Source of the DNA: Acidimicrobiaceae bacterium
Lineage (GTDB): Bacteria; Actinomycetota; Acidimicrobiia; Acidimicrobiales; RAAP-2
Direction: 5' to 3'
NCBI GenBank assembly: GCA_947456245.1
Contig: CANGPS010000009.1
Location: 1-63,168, forward strand
DNA length: 63,168 nt
Under the pieces are notes generated by a model that saw only the letters and a program-made list of their open reading frames with translations, was not told the DNA's origin and ran no database searches. Positions 17,201 through 25,678 of this stretch are shown here, piece after piece (position 1 is the first letter of the stretch; each line of letters begins with the position of its first letter). Both the position numbers and the translations under genes were made by a program.

Positions 17201-18000
17201 GCCGGCCCGCCGCCCTCATGCTCTCGCTCCCGGGGCGGATCCTGGTGGGGGCCGTGTCGGGCGTGGGGGCGTTGGCGCTGCTCTGGCCGTTCCTCGTGGC
17301 CTCGCACGGGCCGAAGGACGGCGCCGCCCCGGTGGTCCTCATGGTGCTCACCGCGGTGGTGGTGGCGCTCTGCGCCGTGGAGCTCACGAGCGGGACGATG
17401 GACGCGCGCGGGATCGCCGTGCTCGGGATCCTGGCCGCCTGCGGGACGGCGCTGCGCATCCCGAGCCCGGGGGTGGCCGGGATCGAGCCGGTGTTCTTCC
17501 TGCTCGTGCTGGCCGGTCGGGTCTTCGGCCCCGGCTTCGGCTTCGCCCTCGGCGGGGTGACGCTGCTGACCTCGGCCCTCGTGACCGGTGGGGTCGGCCC
17601 GTGGCTGCCCTTCCAGATGCTTGCCGCCGGCTGGGTCGGCATGGGCGCCGGGCTGCTGCCGCGAGCCTCCGGGCGGCGGGAGGTGGGCATGCTGGCCGCC
17701 TACGCCGCCGTCGCCTGCGTGGCCTACGGCACGGTGATGAACCTGTGGTTCTGGCCGACGGTGGCCGGTGGGGCGACGTCGATCTCCTATGTCGCGGGTG
17801 CGGGGCCGATGGAGAACCTGGTCCACTTCGTCGCCTTCGACCTGGCCACGTCGCTCGGCTTCGATCTCCCGAGGGCGGTGGTGAACGGCGTGCTGATCGT
17901 GGTGGTCGGTCGGCCCATCCTGCTCGCCCTGCGGCGATCCGCGACGAGGACCCGGCTCGTCGGGCCGCCATCGACCTCAGAGGTGGTTGAAGCCCCCTGA
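17197..18000 (+). CDS. ECF transporter S component, predicted cobalamin-specific
   Basis: This is the membrane substrate-binding subunit of an ECF importer, 267 residues with about six hydrophobic helices. The segments RIPSPGVAGIEPVFFLLVLA, GRVFGPGFGFALGG and GGVGPWLPFQMLAAGWVGMG are the most family-like part of ECF S components. Substrate choice is not readable from the protein alone; cobalamin (or a corrinoid precursor) is inferred from the riboswitch and the transcobalamin-like genes of the same operon. Its 3' end overlaps the convergent glutamate-decarboxylase-like gene by 24 bases. Confidence 0.86.
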   Translation: MSRPAALMLSLPGRILVGAVSGVGALALLWPFLVASHGPKDGAAPVVLMVLTAVVVALCAVELTSGTMDARGIAVLGILAACGTALRIPSPGVAGIEPVFFLLVLAGRVFGPGFGFALGGVTLLTSALVTGGVGPWLPFQMLAAGWVGMGAGLLPRASGRREVGMLAAYAAVACVAYGTVMNLWFWPTVAGGATSISYVAGAGPMENLVHFVAFDLATSLGFDLPRAVVNGVLIVVVGRPILLALRRSATRTRLVGPPSTSEVVEAP

Positions 18001-19377
18001 CTCGGCCTTGGTCATGTGCACGCTCTGCGGGTGCGTGCCGAGGTGGGACATGGCGGCCGTGAGGTCCTCGAGCAGGGCTCCGGCGAGATCGCGCGTGAGG
18101 TCCCGGCGCACCAGGATCCGCTGGACGGTCACGTCGCCGAGCGACCCGGTGAGGGGGTAGGCGGGGACCAGCCAGCCGTGGGTGCGGAGCCGGTCGGCGA
18201 GGTCGTAGAGGGTGAAGCCGAGGTCGGCGCCCTCGGGGATCCGCCAGGTCACCGCCGGGATGCCGTCGTAGGGGTCGGGTCGGTAGACGAGCTCGAAGGC
18301 TCCGATGGCGTCGATGCCGTCGGCGAGGATCCGAGCCGTGTCATAGGACGCGCCGTGGACCTCGGCGTAGCCGGCCCGGCCGAGGCGGATGAAGTTGTAG
18401 TACTGGGCGAGGATCTGGCCCGAGGGCCGAGAGAAGTTGATCTGGAACACCGGCATGTCTCCGCCGAGGTACGAGACGTGGAAGATCAGGTCCTCGGGCA
18501 GGTGGGCGAGGTCCCTCCAGACCACCCAGCCGACGCCGAGCGGGGCGAGACCGAACTTGTGGCCAGAGGCCGAGATGGAGCGGACGCGCTCGATCCGGAA
18601 GTCCCAGGGGAGCTCGGGGGCACAGAACGGCGCCACGAAGCCTCCGCTGGCCGCGTCGACGTGGACGTCGACGTCGAGGCCGGTGGTCTCCTCGAGGTGG
18701 TCGAGGGCTGCGGCGAGGCCGGCCACATCCTCGTAGGCGCCGGTGTAGGTGACCCCCAGGGTCGCCACGACGAGGATCGTGTTCTCGTCGACCCGGGCCA
18801 GCATCTCGTCGGGATCCATGGTGGTCCGGCCGGGGGCCATGGGGACCTCCCGGATCTCGACGTCCCAGTAGCGGGCGAACTTGTGCCACACCACCTGGAC
18901 GGGTCCGCAGACGAGGTTGGGGCGGTCGGTGGGCTCACCCTTGGCCGCCCGCCGGGCCCGCCAGCGCCACTTGGCGGCCATGCCGGCCAGCATGCAGGCC
19001 TCGGACGAGCCGATGGCCGAGGTGCCCACGCTGTTGACGGCGTCGGGCGCGTTCCACAGGTCGGCCAGCAGGTGGACGCACCGCCGCTCGAACTCGGCCG
19101 GGTGGGGGTACTCGTCCTTGTCGATGAGGTTCTTGTCCTCGCCGGCGCGCATGAGGGCGACGACGTTCTCCTCCTCCCAGGTCTGGCAGAAGGTGGCGAG
19201 GTTCTGGCGGGCGTTGCCGTCGAGCATCAGCTCGTCCTCGATCACCTGCATGGCGTCGTCCGGGGTGAACACCTCGTCAGGGAACCGGAACCGCGGCAGC
19301 GCCTTGTCGGCGTCCTGTCCGACGTGGATGGTGCTGTCGAGGTCGTCGCCGACGTGCTCTCTGGCGTGCAGGCCCAT
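17977..19377 (-). CDS. Glutamate-decarboxylase-like PLP enzyme
   Basis: This is a group II PLP-dependent decarboxylase, 466 residues, the exact GadA/GadB length. The start chosen is MGLHAREH at 19377. Features in order are FPDEVFTPDDAMQVIEDELM, the substrate-loop NLATFCQTW, SVGTSAIGSSEACMLAGMA, HVDAASGGFVAPF with the cofactor-binding Asp, and SISASGHKFGLAPLGVGW with the PLP lysine at residue 274. Glutamate to GABA is the default reaction, yet the gene is last in a catabolic-looking operon with an aldehyde dehydrogenase and SDRs rather than with a GABA antiporter, so GABA-shunt or other amine metabolism is possible. Confidence 0.92.
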   Translation of the reverse strand: MGLHAREHVGDDLDSTIHVGQDADKALPRFRFPDEVFTPDDAMQVIEDELMLDGNARQNLATFCQTWEEENVVALMRAGEDKNLIDKDEYPHPAEFERRCVHLLADLWNAPDAVNSVGTSAIGSSEACMLAGMAAKWRWRARRAAKGEPTDRPNLVCGPVQVVWHKFARYWDVEIREVPMAPGRTTMDPDEMLARVDENTILVVATLGVTYTGAYEDVAGLAAALDHLEETTGLDVDVHVDAASGGFVAPFCAPELPWDFRIERVRSISASGHKFGLAPLGVGWVVWRDLAHLPEDLIFHVSYLGGDMPVFQINFSRPSGQILAQYYNFIRLGRAGYAEVHGASYDTARILADGIDAIGAFELVYRPDPYDGIPAVTWRIPEGADLGFTLYDLADRLRTHGWLVPAYPLTGSLGDVTVQRILVRRDLTRDLAGALLEDLTAAMSHLGTHPQSVHMTKAESGGFNHL

Positions 19378-19421
19378 GATGCCCCTCCTCGGGGAGCCGA
19401 CTCGGCCCCCTGGAGCCGAGC

Positions 19422-20192
19422 CTAGGCCCGCATGATCTGGCCGCCGTCGACGTTGAACACGTGGCCGGTGACCCAGGAGGCCTGGTCCGACAGCAGGAAG
19501 AGGCACATCCCGACGAGGTCGTCGACCTGGCCCTGCCGCTTGATGGCCAGGCCGTCGAGGATGGGCTGCATCAGCTCGGTCGGCACCACCGATCGCGAGG
19601 CCTCGGTGTCGATGGGACCTGGGGCGATGGCGTTGACCCGGATCCCCTGGCCGCCGAGCTCCTGGGAGAGCTGGTAGGTCAGGGCGTTCACGCCGGCCTT
19701 GGCCAGGCCGTAGAACCCCGCATACATGTAGGCGGCCGTCGAGGACTGGTTGACGATGGCACCCCCGCCGCGCTTGCGCATGGAGCGGAAGACGGCCCTG
19801 GTGCACGCCAGTGCCCCCATCTGGTTCACGGCCATGAACCGGGTCAGGTACTCCCAGTCGACGCTCAGCAGGACGTCGAGCTGCATCCCACCGAAGATCG
19901 CCGCGTTGTTGACGAGGTGGTCGATGCCGCCGTAGGCCTCGATCGCCGCCTGCGCCATCTCCTCGGCGGAGGCGGGGTCAGACACGTCGACCCGGACGGC
20001 CAGGGCCGAGCCGCCGGAGGCCCGGATGGACTCGGCCACGGACTCGGCGCCGTCGAGGTCGATGTCGGCGACGACGACGGAGGCGCCGGCTGAGGCGAGC
20101 GCCTCGGCGTAGGCCTGCCCGATGCCTCCGGCGGAGCCGGTGACGATGGACACCTTGCCGGTGAAGTCGTAGGTGGTGGTGGTCTCGGGCAT
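19422..20192 (-). CDS. Short-chain dehydrogenase/reductase (classical SDR)
   Basis: This is a 256-residue cytosolic NAD(P)-dependent oxidoreductase. The cofactor motif TGSAGGIG is at residues 18-25, with an Asp at the end of beta2 (VVADIDLDGA) suggesting NAD(H). NNAAIFGG follows, then the catalytic Ser (VNQSSTAAYM), Tyr and Lys in YGLAKAG, and VNAIAPGPIDTEA. The substrate is a secondary alcohol or ketone of unknown identity. It is ten bases downstream of the CMD-family gene in the leftward operon. Confidence 0.9.
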   Translation of the reverse strand: MPETTTTYDFTGKVSIVTGSAGGIGQAYAEALASAGASVVVADIDLDGAESVAESIRASGGSALAVRVDVSDPASAEEMAQAAIEAYGGIDHLVNNAAIFGGMQLDVLLSVDWEYLTRFMAVNQMGALACTRAVFRSMRKRGGGAIVNQSSTAAYMYAGFYGLAKAGVNALTYQLSQELGGQGIRVNAIAPGPIDTEASRSVVPTELMQPILDGLAIKRQGQVDDLVGMCLFLLSDQASWVTGHVFNVDGGQIMRA

Positions 20193-20202
20193 GGTGGCTC
20201 CT

Positions 20203-20580
20203 CTAGCTCTCGGTGTCCTGGGCCTTGGCCCGTCGGGCGATGACCTTCTCCGCGGCCTCGTTGAGTCCGGTGGCGAGCGGCCATCCCACGTAGTGCGTCA
20301 GGTGGACGACGATCTCGCGGATGGCCTCGTCGTCGAGCTCCTCGTTGTTCAGCGCGCTCGTGAACTGGATCTCGAGCAGGTGGGGGAGGCCGAGCGCGCT
20401 CAGCGCGCCGATGGTGATCAGGCGGCGCTCGCGCAGGGTGAGGCCCTCCCTCGTCCAGATCTCGCCGAAGAGGTGGTCGACGGTGACGTCGACGAACCCT
20501 CCGCTGACGTCGTCGGGGTCATAGCTGAACCCGTAGACCTCTTGCATCTTGGCCATGCCGGCCTCGCGCCTGCTCGTCAT
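20203..20580 (-). CDS. Carboxymuconolactone decarboxylase family protein
   Basis: This is a 125-residue all-helical protein of the CMD/AhpD-like superfamily, from the ATG at 20580. The core is RERRLITIGALSALGLPHLL then EIQFTSALNNE and EIVVHLTHYVGWPLA, close to the gamma-carboxymuconolactone decarboxylase arrangement. It lacks the CxxC of peroxidase-type AhpD members. In this operon it may process a lactone or a dicarboxylic intermediate; the precise reaction is unknown. Confidence 0.85.
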   Translation of the reverse strand: MTSRREAGMAKMQEVYGFSYDPDDVSGGFVDVTVDHLFGEIWTREGLTLRERRLITIGALSALGLPHLLEIQFTSALNNEELDDEAIREIVVHLTHYVGWPLATGLNEAAEKVIARRAKAQDTES

Positions 20581-20603
20581 GTGCTCCTCCTCATCCTCTC
20601 CGG

Positions 20604-22070
20604 CTACGCCGGCTCGGCGATCGACTTGGTCTCGAGGTACTCCTCGAAGCCGGCGACGCCCATCTCGCGCCCCAGGCCTGACTGCTTGTAGCCCCCGAAC
20701 GGGACGTCCGGGCTGAACCACAGCCCGCCGTTGACACCGATGGTCCCGGTCCGGATGCGGTTGGCCACGCCGACCGCCCGGTCCCGGTCGGCGGAGAACA
20801 CCGAGCCCGACAGGCCGTAGATCGAGTCGTTGGCGATCCGGACGGCGTCGTCATCCCCGTCGTGGGCGATGACGACGAGGACCGGTCCGAAGATCTCCTC
20901 GCGCACCACGCGCGACGTCGGATCGAGGCCCACGATCAGGGTGGGCTCGATGAAGAAGCCGCGCTCGTGGTCCTCGGGCCGGCCGCCGCCGATCACGAAG
21001 GTCCCGCCCTCCTCCTTGGCGAGTCGCAGGTACCCCTCGACGCGATCGCGCTGGACGGCGCTGATGAGGGGTCCGCAGACGGTGCCCGGATCGGTGGGGT
21101 CGGAGGCGGGGAGCATCCCCATCACCGTCGCCGCACCCTCGACGGCCTCGTCGAAGAGCGCCCTCGGCACCACGAGGCGGGTGGTGATGGCGCAGCCCTG
21201 GCCGGCATGGGTGCAGATCGTGAAGGCGGCCATGGCGGTGGCGGCGGCCATGTCGGCGTCATCGAGGATCACGAACGCCGACTTGCCGCCGAGCTCGAGG
21301 AAGACCTTCTTCAGGGTCGGGGCGGCATCGGCCATGACCTTCCGCCCGGTGGCGGTCGAGCCGGTGAAGCTGATCTGGTCGACCCTCGGGTCCGTCGACA
21401 GCATCGCCCCGAGGCGATGGTCCGACGAGGTCACGACGTTGAAGACCCCGGCGGGGATGTCGGTCTCCTCGGCGACGAGCCGTCCGAGGACCGAGGCGCA
21501 CCAGGGCGTGTCGGGGGCCGGCTTGAGCACCACGGTGGCGCCGGCGGCGAGGGCGGGGCCGACCTTGGCCAGGTTGATCTGGTGCGGGACGTTCCACGGC
21601 GAGATGGCACCGACCACCCCGGCCGCCTCCTTGCGGGTCCAGCGATGCGAGGCGATGCCGAGGGGCTCGGCGACGCCGAGGTCCTCCTCCCAGGCGTAGC
21701 GCTCGGCGAGGTCGGCCACCCAGGCGAGGCCGGCCACCGGGCTGTCGAGCTGGGCGTGGGTGGTCATCGAAAGCGGCGAGCCCACCTCGGCCACGGTCAT
21801 GGCCCGGATCTCGTCGGCGTGGGCGAGGAACGCCTGGTGCAGCTGCCGGAGGCCCCGCACCCGCAGGTCCACGTCGGTGGACCACCCCGTCTCGTCGAAG
21901 GCCCGCCGAGCGGCGGCGATGGCCTCGTTCATGTCCTCAGGTCCACCGTCGGCGGCGACGCCGAGGACCTCCTCGGTCGCCGGGTTGATGGTCTCGAACA
22001 CGGCGCCCGAACGGGCTGCCCGCAGCTCGCCGTCGATGAGGAGCCGCTCCTCGCCGGTGATGTCGCTCAT
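20604..22070 (-). CDS. Aldehyde dehydrogenase family protein
   Basis: This is a 488-residue NAD(P)-dependent aldehyde dehydrogenase. Family landmarks are the substrate-side Asn in SPWNVPHQINLAKVGPAL, the nucleotide segment FTGSTATGRKVM, the general base Glu in LELGGKSAFVIL, the nucleophile Cys293 (AGQGCAITTR) and EEIFGPVLVV. The C-terminus GGYKQSGLGREMG is typical. Its start overlaps the stop of the upstream HIBADH-like gene (ATGA), so the two are co-translated. It probably oxidises an aldehyde made by the dehydrogenases or P450s of this locus. Confidence 0.93.
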   Translation of the reverse strand: MSDITGEERLLIDGELRAARSGAVFETINPATEEVLGVAADGGPEDMNEAIAAARRAFDETGWSTDVDLRVRGLRQLHQAFLAHADEIRAMTVAEVGSPLSMTTHAQLDSPVAGLAWVADLAERYAWEEDLGVAEPLGIASHRWTRKEAAGVVGAISPWNVPHQINLAKVGPALAAGATVVLKPAPDTPWCASVLGRLVAEETDIPAGVFNVVTSSDHRLGAMLSTDPRVDQISFTGSTATGRKVMADAAPTLKKVFLELGGKSAFVILDDADMAAATAMAAFTICTHAGQGCAITTRLVVPRALFDEAVEGAATVMGMLPASDPTDPGTVCGPLISAVQRDRVEGYLRLAKEEGGTFVIGGGRPEDHERGFFIEPTLIVGLDPTSRVVREEIFGPVLVVIAHDGDDDAVRIANDSIYGLSGSVFSADRDRAVGVANRIRTGTIGVNGGLWFSPDVPFGGYKQSGLGREMGVAGFEEYLETKSIAEPA

Positions 22071-22939
22071 GATGCTCCTCCTCCGACGCCGAAGACGTCG
22101 TCGATGTGCGTGGCGGTGACCTCGACCCCCGGAAGGGTCAGGCCGAGCTCGGTCGCGGCTTCGAGTGCGGCGGCGAGGTCCTTGGCGGCAAGCGCCGCCC
22201 CAGCCGCCATCGAGGCGACGAGGCCCTCGTGGTCGTCTGGTCCGAAGGGGGCGACCGTGGGCCGGAACATCAAGGTGGCGGCGCCGCCGATCTTGGCGTC
22301 CGAGGCTCTGATCACCTGGGCCAGCTTGGCGAGCTCGATGCCGCCGGCCTCGGCGATGCGCTGGCCCTCATAGGCGGCCAGCCAACCTCCGTACTGGACG
22401 ACGTTGCGGGCCAGCTTGGCGAGGAGGCCGGTGCCGAGCTCGCCCATCCTGACCACGAGAGAGCCCATGGCCTCGAGGGCCGGCGAGGCGGCGGCGATGT
22501 CCTCCTCGCTCCCTCCGACCATGCAGATGAGCTCGCCGGCCGCCGCCGCCGCAGGGCCGCCCGACACGCCGCAGTCGACCACCCTGACCCCAGCGCTCGC
22601 CGCAGCCTCGGCCACGCTGGCCAGGGCGCCGGGGGAGATGGTGCTGACGACCACGAGCACGGTCCCGGGTGCGGCGGATCCGAGCACGCCGTCGTCGCCC
22701 GAGGTCACGCTGAGGACCTGGGCGTCGTTGACCACGGCCACCACGATGACGTCGCTCTCCTCGGCCAGGACAGCTGGGCTGGTGGTGGTGGAGGCCCGAT
22801 CGGCGAAGGCCTCGAGCGCCTCGGGGCGGATGTCGCACACCGTCAGCGCGATGCCCGCGCCCACGCACGAGTCGGCGACGCCCCGGCCGATGTCGCCGAG
22901 GCCGATGACCCCGACACGCGTTGACCCCTGATCTGCCAC
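22067..22939 (-). CDS. NAD(P)-dependent dehydrogenase, 3-hydroxyisobutyrate dehydrogenase family
   Basis: This is a 290-residue beta-hydroxyacid dehydrogenase, using a GTG start with a GAGGGGGA ribosome site at 22939. The N-terminal Rossmann motif is VGVIGLGDIGRGVA. The substrate-binding segment DCGVSGGPAAAAAGEL and the catalytic Lys region (LLAKLARNVVQYGG) match the family pattern DAPVSGG and K..N. It is the first gene of the leftward operon that continues with aldehyde dehydrogenase. Reduction or oxidation of a 3-hydroxyacid, or a related imine reduction, is likely. Confidence 0.88.
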   Translation of the reverse strand: MADQGSTRVGVIGLGDIGRGVADSCVGAGIALTVCDIRPEALEAFADRASTTTSPAVLAEESDVIVVAVVNDAQVLSVTSGDDGVLGSAAPGTVLVVVSTISPGALASVAEAAASAGVRVVDCGVSGGPAAAAAGELICMVGGSEEDIAAASPALEAMGSLVVRMGELGTGLLAKLARNVVQYGGWLAAYEGQRIAEAGGIELAKLAQVIRASDAKIGGAATLMFRPTVAPFGPDDHEGLVASMAAGAALAAKDLAAALEAATELGLTLPGVEVTATHIDDVFGVGGGAS

Positions 22940-22998
22940 GGCTCCCCCTCTGGTCCATGATCCTGCCCGACCACGGCGACCCTCGGCGGACCTCATGG

Positions 22999-23030
22999 TT
23001 GGACAAGTGTCCAGACTGTAGTATGACTAC
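22999..23030. promoter_or_regulatory. Divergent control region with two palindromes
   Basis: TGGACA-AG-TGTCCA (23000-23013) and GTAGT-ATG-ACTAC (23018-23030) are perfect inverted repeats five bases apart. On the plus strand TTGGAC (22999-23004) and TATGAC (23022-23027), spaced by 17 bases, could be the -35 and -10 of the tetR operon, so both palindromes would overlap the promoter. Such sites fit binding by a TetR dimer; the regulator encoded just to the right is the obvious candidate to control both divergent operons. Confidence 0.55.
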
Positions 23031-23116
23031 GTGACCAAGGCGAGAGGGGGCCAGGGGATGACCGGAACAGCGCTGCGCCGAGCCCCACGTCGGTCTTCCC
23101 TGGTCGGAGGGCCCGG

Positions 23117-23695
23117 GTGGTGATGGTGGCCCCCGAGGTCCCGCGCCGGCAGCTGACCGACCGGCAGGTCGAGTCGATCGACGCGCTCCTCGCCGCCGCC
23201 GAGGCCGAGGTGGAGGAGTCCGGCTACGACGGGCTGAGCGTCCGCTCCGTGGCCCGACGGGCCGGTATCGCCCCAGCCACCGCCTACAACTACGTGAGCT
23301 CGAAGGACCACCTGCTCGCCGAGCTGCTGTGGCGTCGGGTGGCTGGCGTACCGGAGGTGAAGGTCGATCCGGAGGTCCCGCTGGCGGACCGGCTCGAGGC
23401 GACGGTCGAGGCGCTGGCCGCCATCACCACCGGGAGCCCCGAGGTCGTCGCAGCCTGCACCCAGGGCCTGCTGAGCTCGAACGTCGACGTGGTGGGCCTG
23501 CGAGCCCGCATCGGGGCGGAGATCCATCGGCGGATCGCCCAGGCCGCGGCGCCGGCGGACGAGGCGGTGGCGCGGGTCCTCGTGACGACCTACTTCGGCG
23601 CGCTGCTCTCGGCCGGCATGGGGCACATGTCCTACGAGGACGTGCCGACCTTCGTGGTGAGCGCGGCTCGCCTGATGGCTGGCGAAGAGGGCTAG
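23117..23695 (+). CDS. TetR/AcrR-family transcriptional regulator
   Basis: This is a 192-residue one-component regulator. The N-terminal helix-turn-helix (about residues 15-60) reads LSVRSVARRAGIAPATAYNY followed by VSSKDHLLAELL, the standard TetR DNA-binding signature. The C-terminal ligand domain is of ordinary length without diagnostic residues. It leads the P450 operon and is divergent from the aldehyde-dehydrogenase operon. The inducer is probably the hydrophobic substrate or an acyl-CoA of this pathway. Confidence 0.92.
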   Translation: MVMVAPEVPRRQLTDRQVESIDALLAAAEAEVEESGYDGLSVRSVARRAGIAPATAYNYVSSKDHLLAELLWRRVAGVPEVKVDPEVPLADRLEATVEALAAITTGSPEVVAACTQGLLSSNVDVVGLRARIGAEIHRRIAQAAAPADEAVARVLVTTYFGALLSAGMGHMSYEDVPTFVVSAARLMAGEEG

Positions 23696-23705
23696 GAGGC
23701 CTGCG

Positions 23706-24893
23706 GTGGTGGTGGAGCTGTTCAATCCCTACGAGTACGCCTTCCACGAGGACCCGTACCCGACCTACGCCCGCCTGCGGGCCGAGGCGCCGGTCTACCG
23801 CAACGAGGAGTTCGACTTCTGGGCGCTCTCGCGCCATGCCGACGTGCTGCGGGCATTCCGCGACGTCGGCTCGTACTCGAACGCCTACGGGGTGTCCCTC
23901 GACCCGGCGGCCTTCGGTCCGGACGCGCACAAGACCATGTCGTTCCTGGCCCTCGACCCGCCGGACCACACCCGGATGCGCACGCTCGTGAACAAGGCGT
24001 TCACCCCGAGGACCGTGGCCCGACTCGAGGACCGCATCCGCGAGATCACCATCGAGCACCTCGACCCGGCCATCGAGCAGGGCACCTTCGACTTCATCGC
24101 CGACTTCGCCGGCAAGGTGCCCATGGACGTCATCTCCGAGCTCATCGGCGTGCCACGGTCCGACCGGGCTGAGCTCCGACGACTCGCCGACCTCGTCGTC
24201 CACCGCGAGGACGGTCAGTTCGACGTGCCGCTCGAGGGCCAGCAGGCAGCCCTCGAGATGGTCGTCTACTTCGCCGACATGGTCGCCCGTCGCCGCACGG
24301 CGCCCGAAGAGGACCTGACCTCCGAGCTGATGGGGGCGGTCGTGGACGGAGAGGGCCTGAGCGACGACGAGATGATCGGGTTCCTGTTCTTGATGGTGGT
24401 GGCGGGCAACGAGACCACGACCAAACTGCTGGGCAATGCCTGGTGGTGGGGGTGGCGAAACCCGGACGAGCTGGCCAAGCCCATGGTCGACCCAGCTCGG
24501 ATCCCGGACTGGGTGGAGGAGACGCTCCGCTACGACGGATCGAGCCAGATGGTGCTGCGCGTGGCTCGCACCGATCTGGTCTTCGAGACCGCCACCATCC
24601 CCGAGGGCGAGCGGGTCCTCCTGCTGATCGGCTCGGCCAACCGCGACCCGGAGGTCTTCGACGACCCGGACCGATACGACCTCGACCGCGACACGTCGAA
24701 GCTGATGAGCTTCGGCAACGGACGGCACTTCTGCATGGGGGCTCCGCTGGCCCGGCTCGAGGGCCGGGTGGCGCTCGAGGAGCTCGTCGCCCGGGTGGCG
24801 AGCTACGACATCGATGCCAAGGCCGCCCAGTGGGTCCACTCGATCAACGTGCGAGGGTTCGCCACCCTCCCGACCACCGTGGAGGTGCGCTGA
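23706..24893 (+). CDS. Cytochrome P450
   Basis: This is a soluble bacterial class I P450, 395 residues, GTG start. The I-helix oxygen-activation motif is VVAGNETTTK (AGxxT with Asn-Glu), the K-helix ExxR lies in EETLRYD, and the heme-binding loop FGNGRHFCMG puts the thiolate at Cys343. It begins with a FNPYEYAFHEDPYPTYARLR entry typical of mycobacterial-type CYPs. It is followed, with a one-base overlap, by an SDR that may oxidise the hydroxylated product. The substrate is unknown. Confidence 0.93.
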   Translation: MVVELFNPYEYAFHEDPYPTYARLRAEAPVYRNEEFDFWALSRHADVLRAFRDVGSYSNAYGVSLDPAAFGPDAHKTMSFLALDPPDHTRMRTLVNKAFTPRTVARLEDRIREITIEHLDPAIEQGTFDFIADFAGKVPMDVISELIGVPRSDRAELRRLADLVVHREDGQFDVPLEGQQAALEMVVYFADMVARRRTAPEEDLTSELMGAVVDGEGLSDDEMIGFLFLMVVAGNETTTKLLGNAWWWGWRNPDELAKPMVDPARIPDWVEETLRYDGSSQMVLRVARTDLVFETATIPEGERVLLLIGSANRDPEVFDDPDRYDLDRDTSKLMSFGNGRHFCMGAPLARLEGRVALEELVARVASYDIDAKAAQWVHSINVRGFATLPTTVEVR

Positions 24894-25678
24894 TGTCCCG
24901 GTTCCCCGCCAACCCGGAGCGCCGACCCTCGGTCGTCACGGGAGCCTCGTCGGGCATCGGGGAGGCCGCCGCCCGAGCCCTCGCCGCCCAGGGCCATCCG
25001 GTCGTGCTCGGCGCCCGCCGGGTCGAGGAGATGGAGGCCACGGCCGCGGAGATCCGCGCCGGTGGCGGCGAGGCCCATGTCGTCCCGCTCGACCTCGGGA
25101 ACCCGGAGTCGCCGGCGGCGTTCGCGGCCGAGGCCGCCGATCTGCTCGGCGAGATCGAGATCGTGGTGGCCAACGCGGCGATGAACCAGTCGGGATCGAT
25201 GCTGACCACCGAGCCCGACGACTTCGACCGCACCCTCGAGGTGAACGTCCAGGGCAACCACCGACTGCTCCAGGCGCTGCTCCCGGCCATGATCGAGCGC
25301 CGACGGGGTGACGTCGTGATCGTGACCTCCGACGTCGTGGCCCGGCCCCGGCCGTCGATGATCGCCTATGTCTCGTCGAAGTGGGGCCTCGAGGGCTATG
25401 TGCGGACGTTGCAGATGGAGCTCGAGGGCACGGGGGTGCGCTCCACCATCCTGCGACCCGGCCCGACCCTGACGGGCATGGGCATGGACTGGGACCCCGA
25501 CGAGACCATGGCCGTGCTCGAGGAGTGGCAGTCGTGGGGCCTCGCGCGTCACTCGAACTTCATGACCCCCGAGGGCGTGGCCCAAGGGGTCCTCGCCGTG
25601 GTGTCGCTGCCGCGCGGGACGCACGTGACCTCCATCGAGCTCCATCCGGAGGCACCGATCACGAAGGGCAGCTCATGA
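24893..25678 (+). CDS. Short-chain dehydrogenase/reductase
   Basis: This 261-residue SDR starts at an ATG sharing one base with the P450 stop (TGATG). The cofactor motif is VVTGASSGIGE (residues 15-25), beta2 is followed by GARRVEE suggesting NADP(H), NANAAMNQSG replaces NNAG, and the catalytic Tyr/Lys are in YVSSKWG. Its ATGA overlap with the next P450 gene indicates coupled translation. It likely oxidises an alcohol formed by one of the flanking P450s. Confidence 0.9.
   Translation: MSRFPANPERRPSVVTGASSGIGEAAARALAAQGHPVVLGARRVEEMEATAAEIRAGGGEAHVVPLDLGNPESPAAFAAEAADLLGEIEIVVANAAMNQSGSMLTTEPDDFDRTLEVNVQGNHRLLQALLPAMIERRRGDVVIVTSDVVARPRPSMIAYVSSKWGLEGYVRTLQMELEGTGVRSTILRPGPTLTGMGMDWDPDETMAVLEEWQSWGLARHSNFMTPEGVAQGVLAVVSLPRGTHVTSIELHPEAPITKGSS

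Noticed and set aside
20862-22373. 503-codon frame antisense to aldehyde dehydrogenase
   Set aside because: Repeated Gly/Asp/His/Arg stretches with no motif; the opposite strand encodes an intact aldehyde dehydrogenase.
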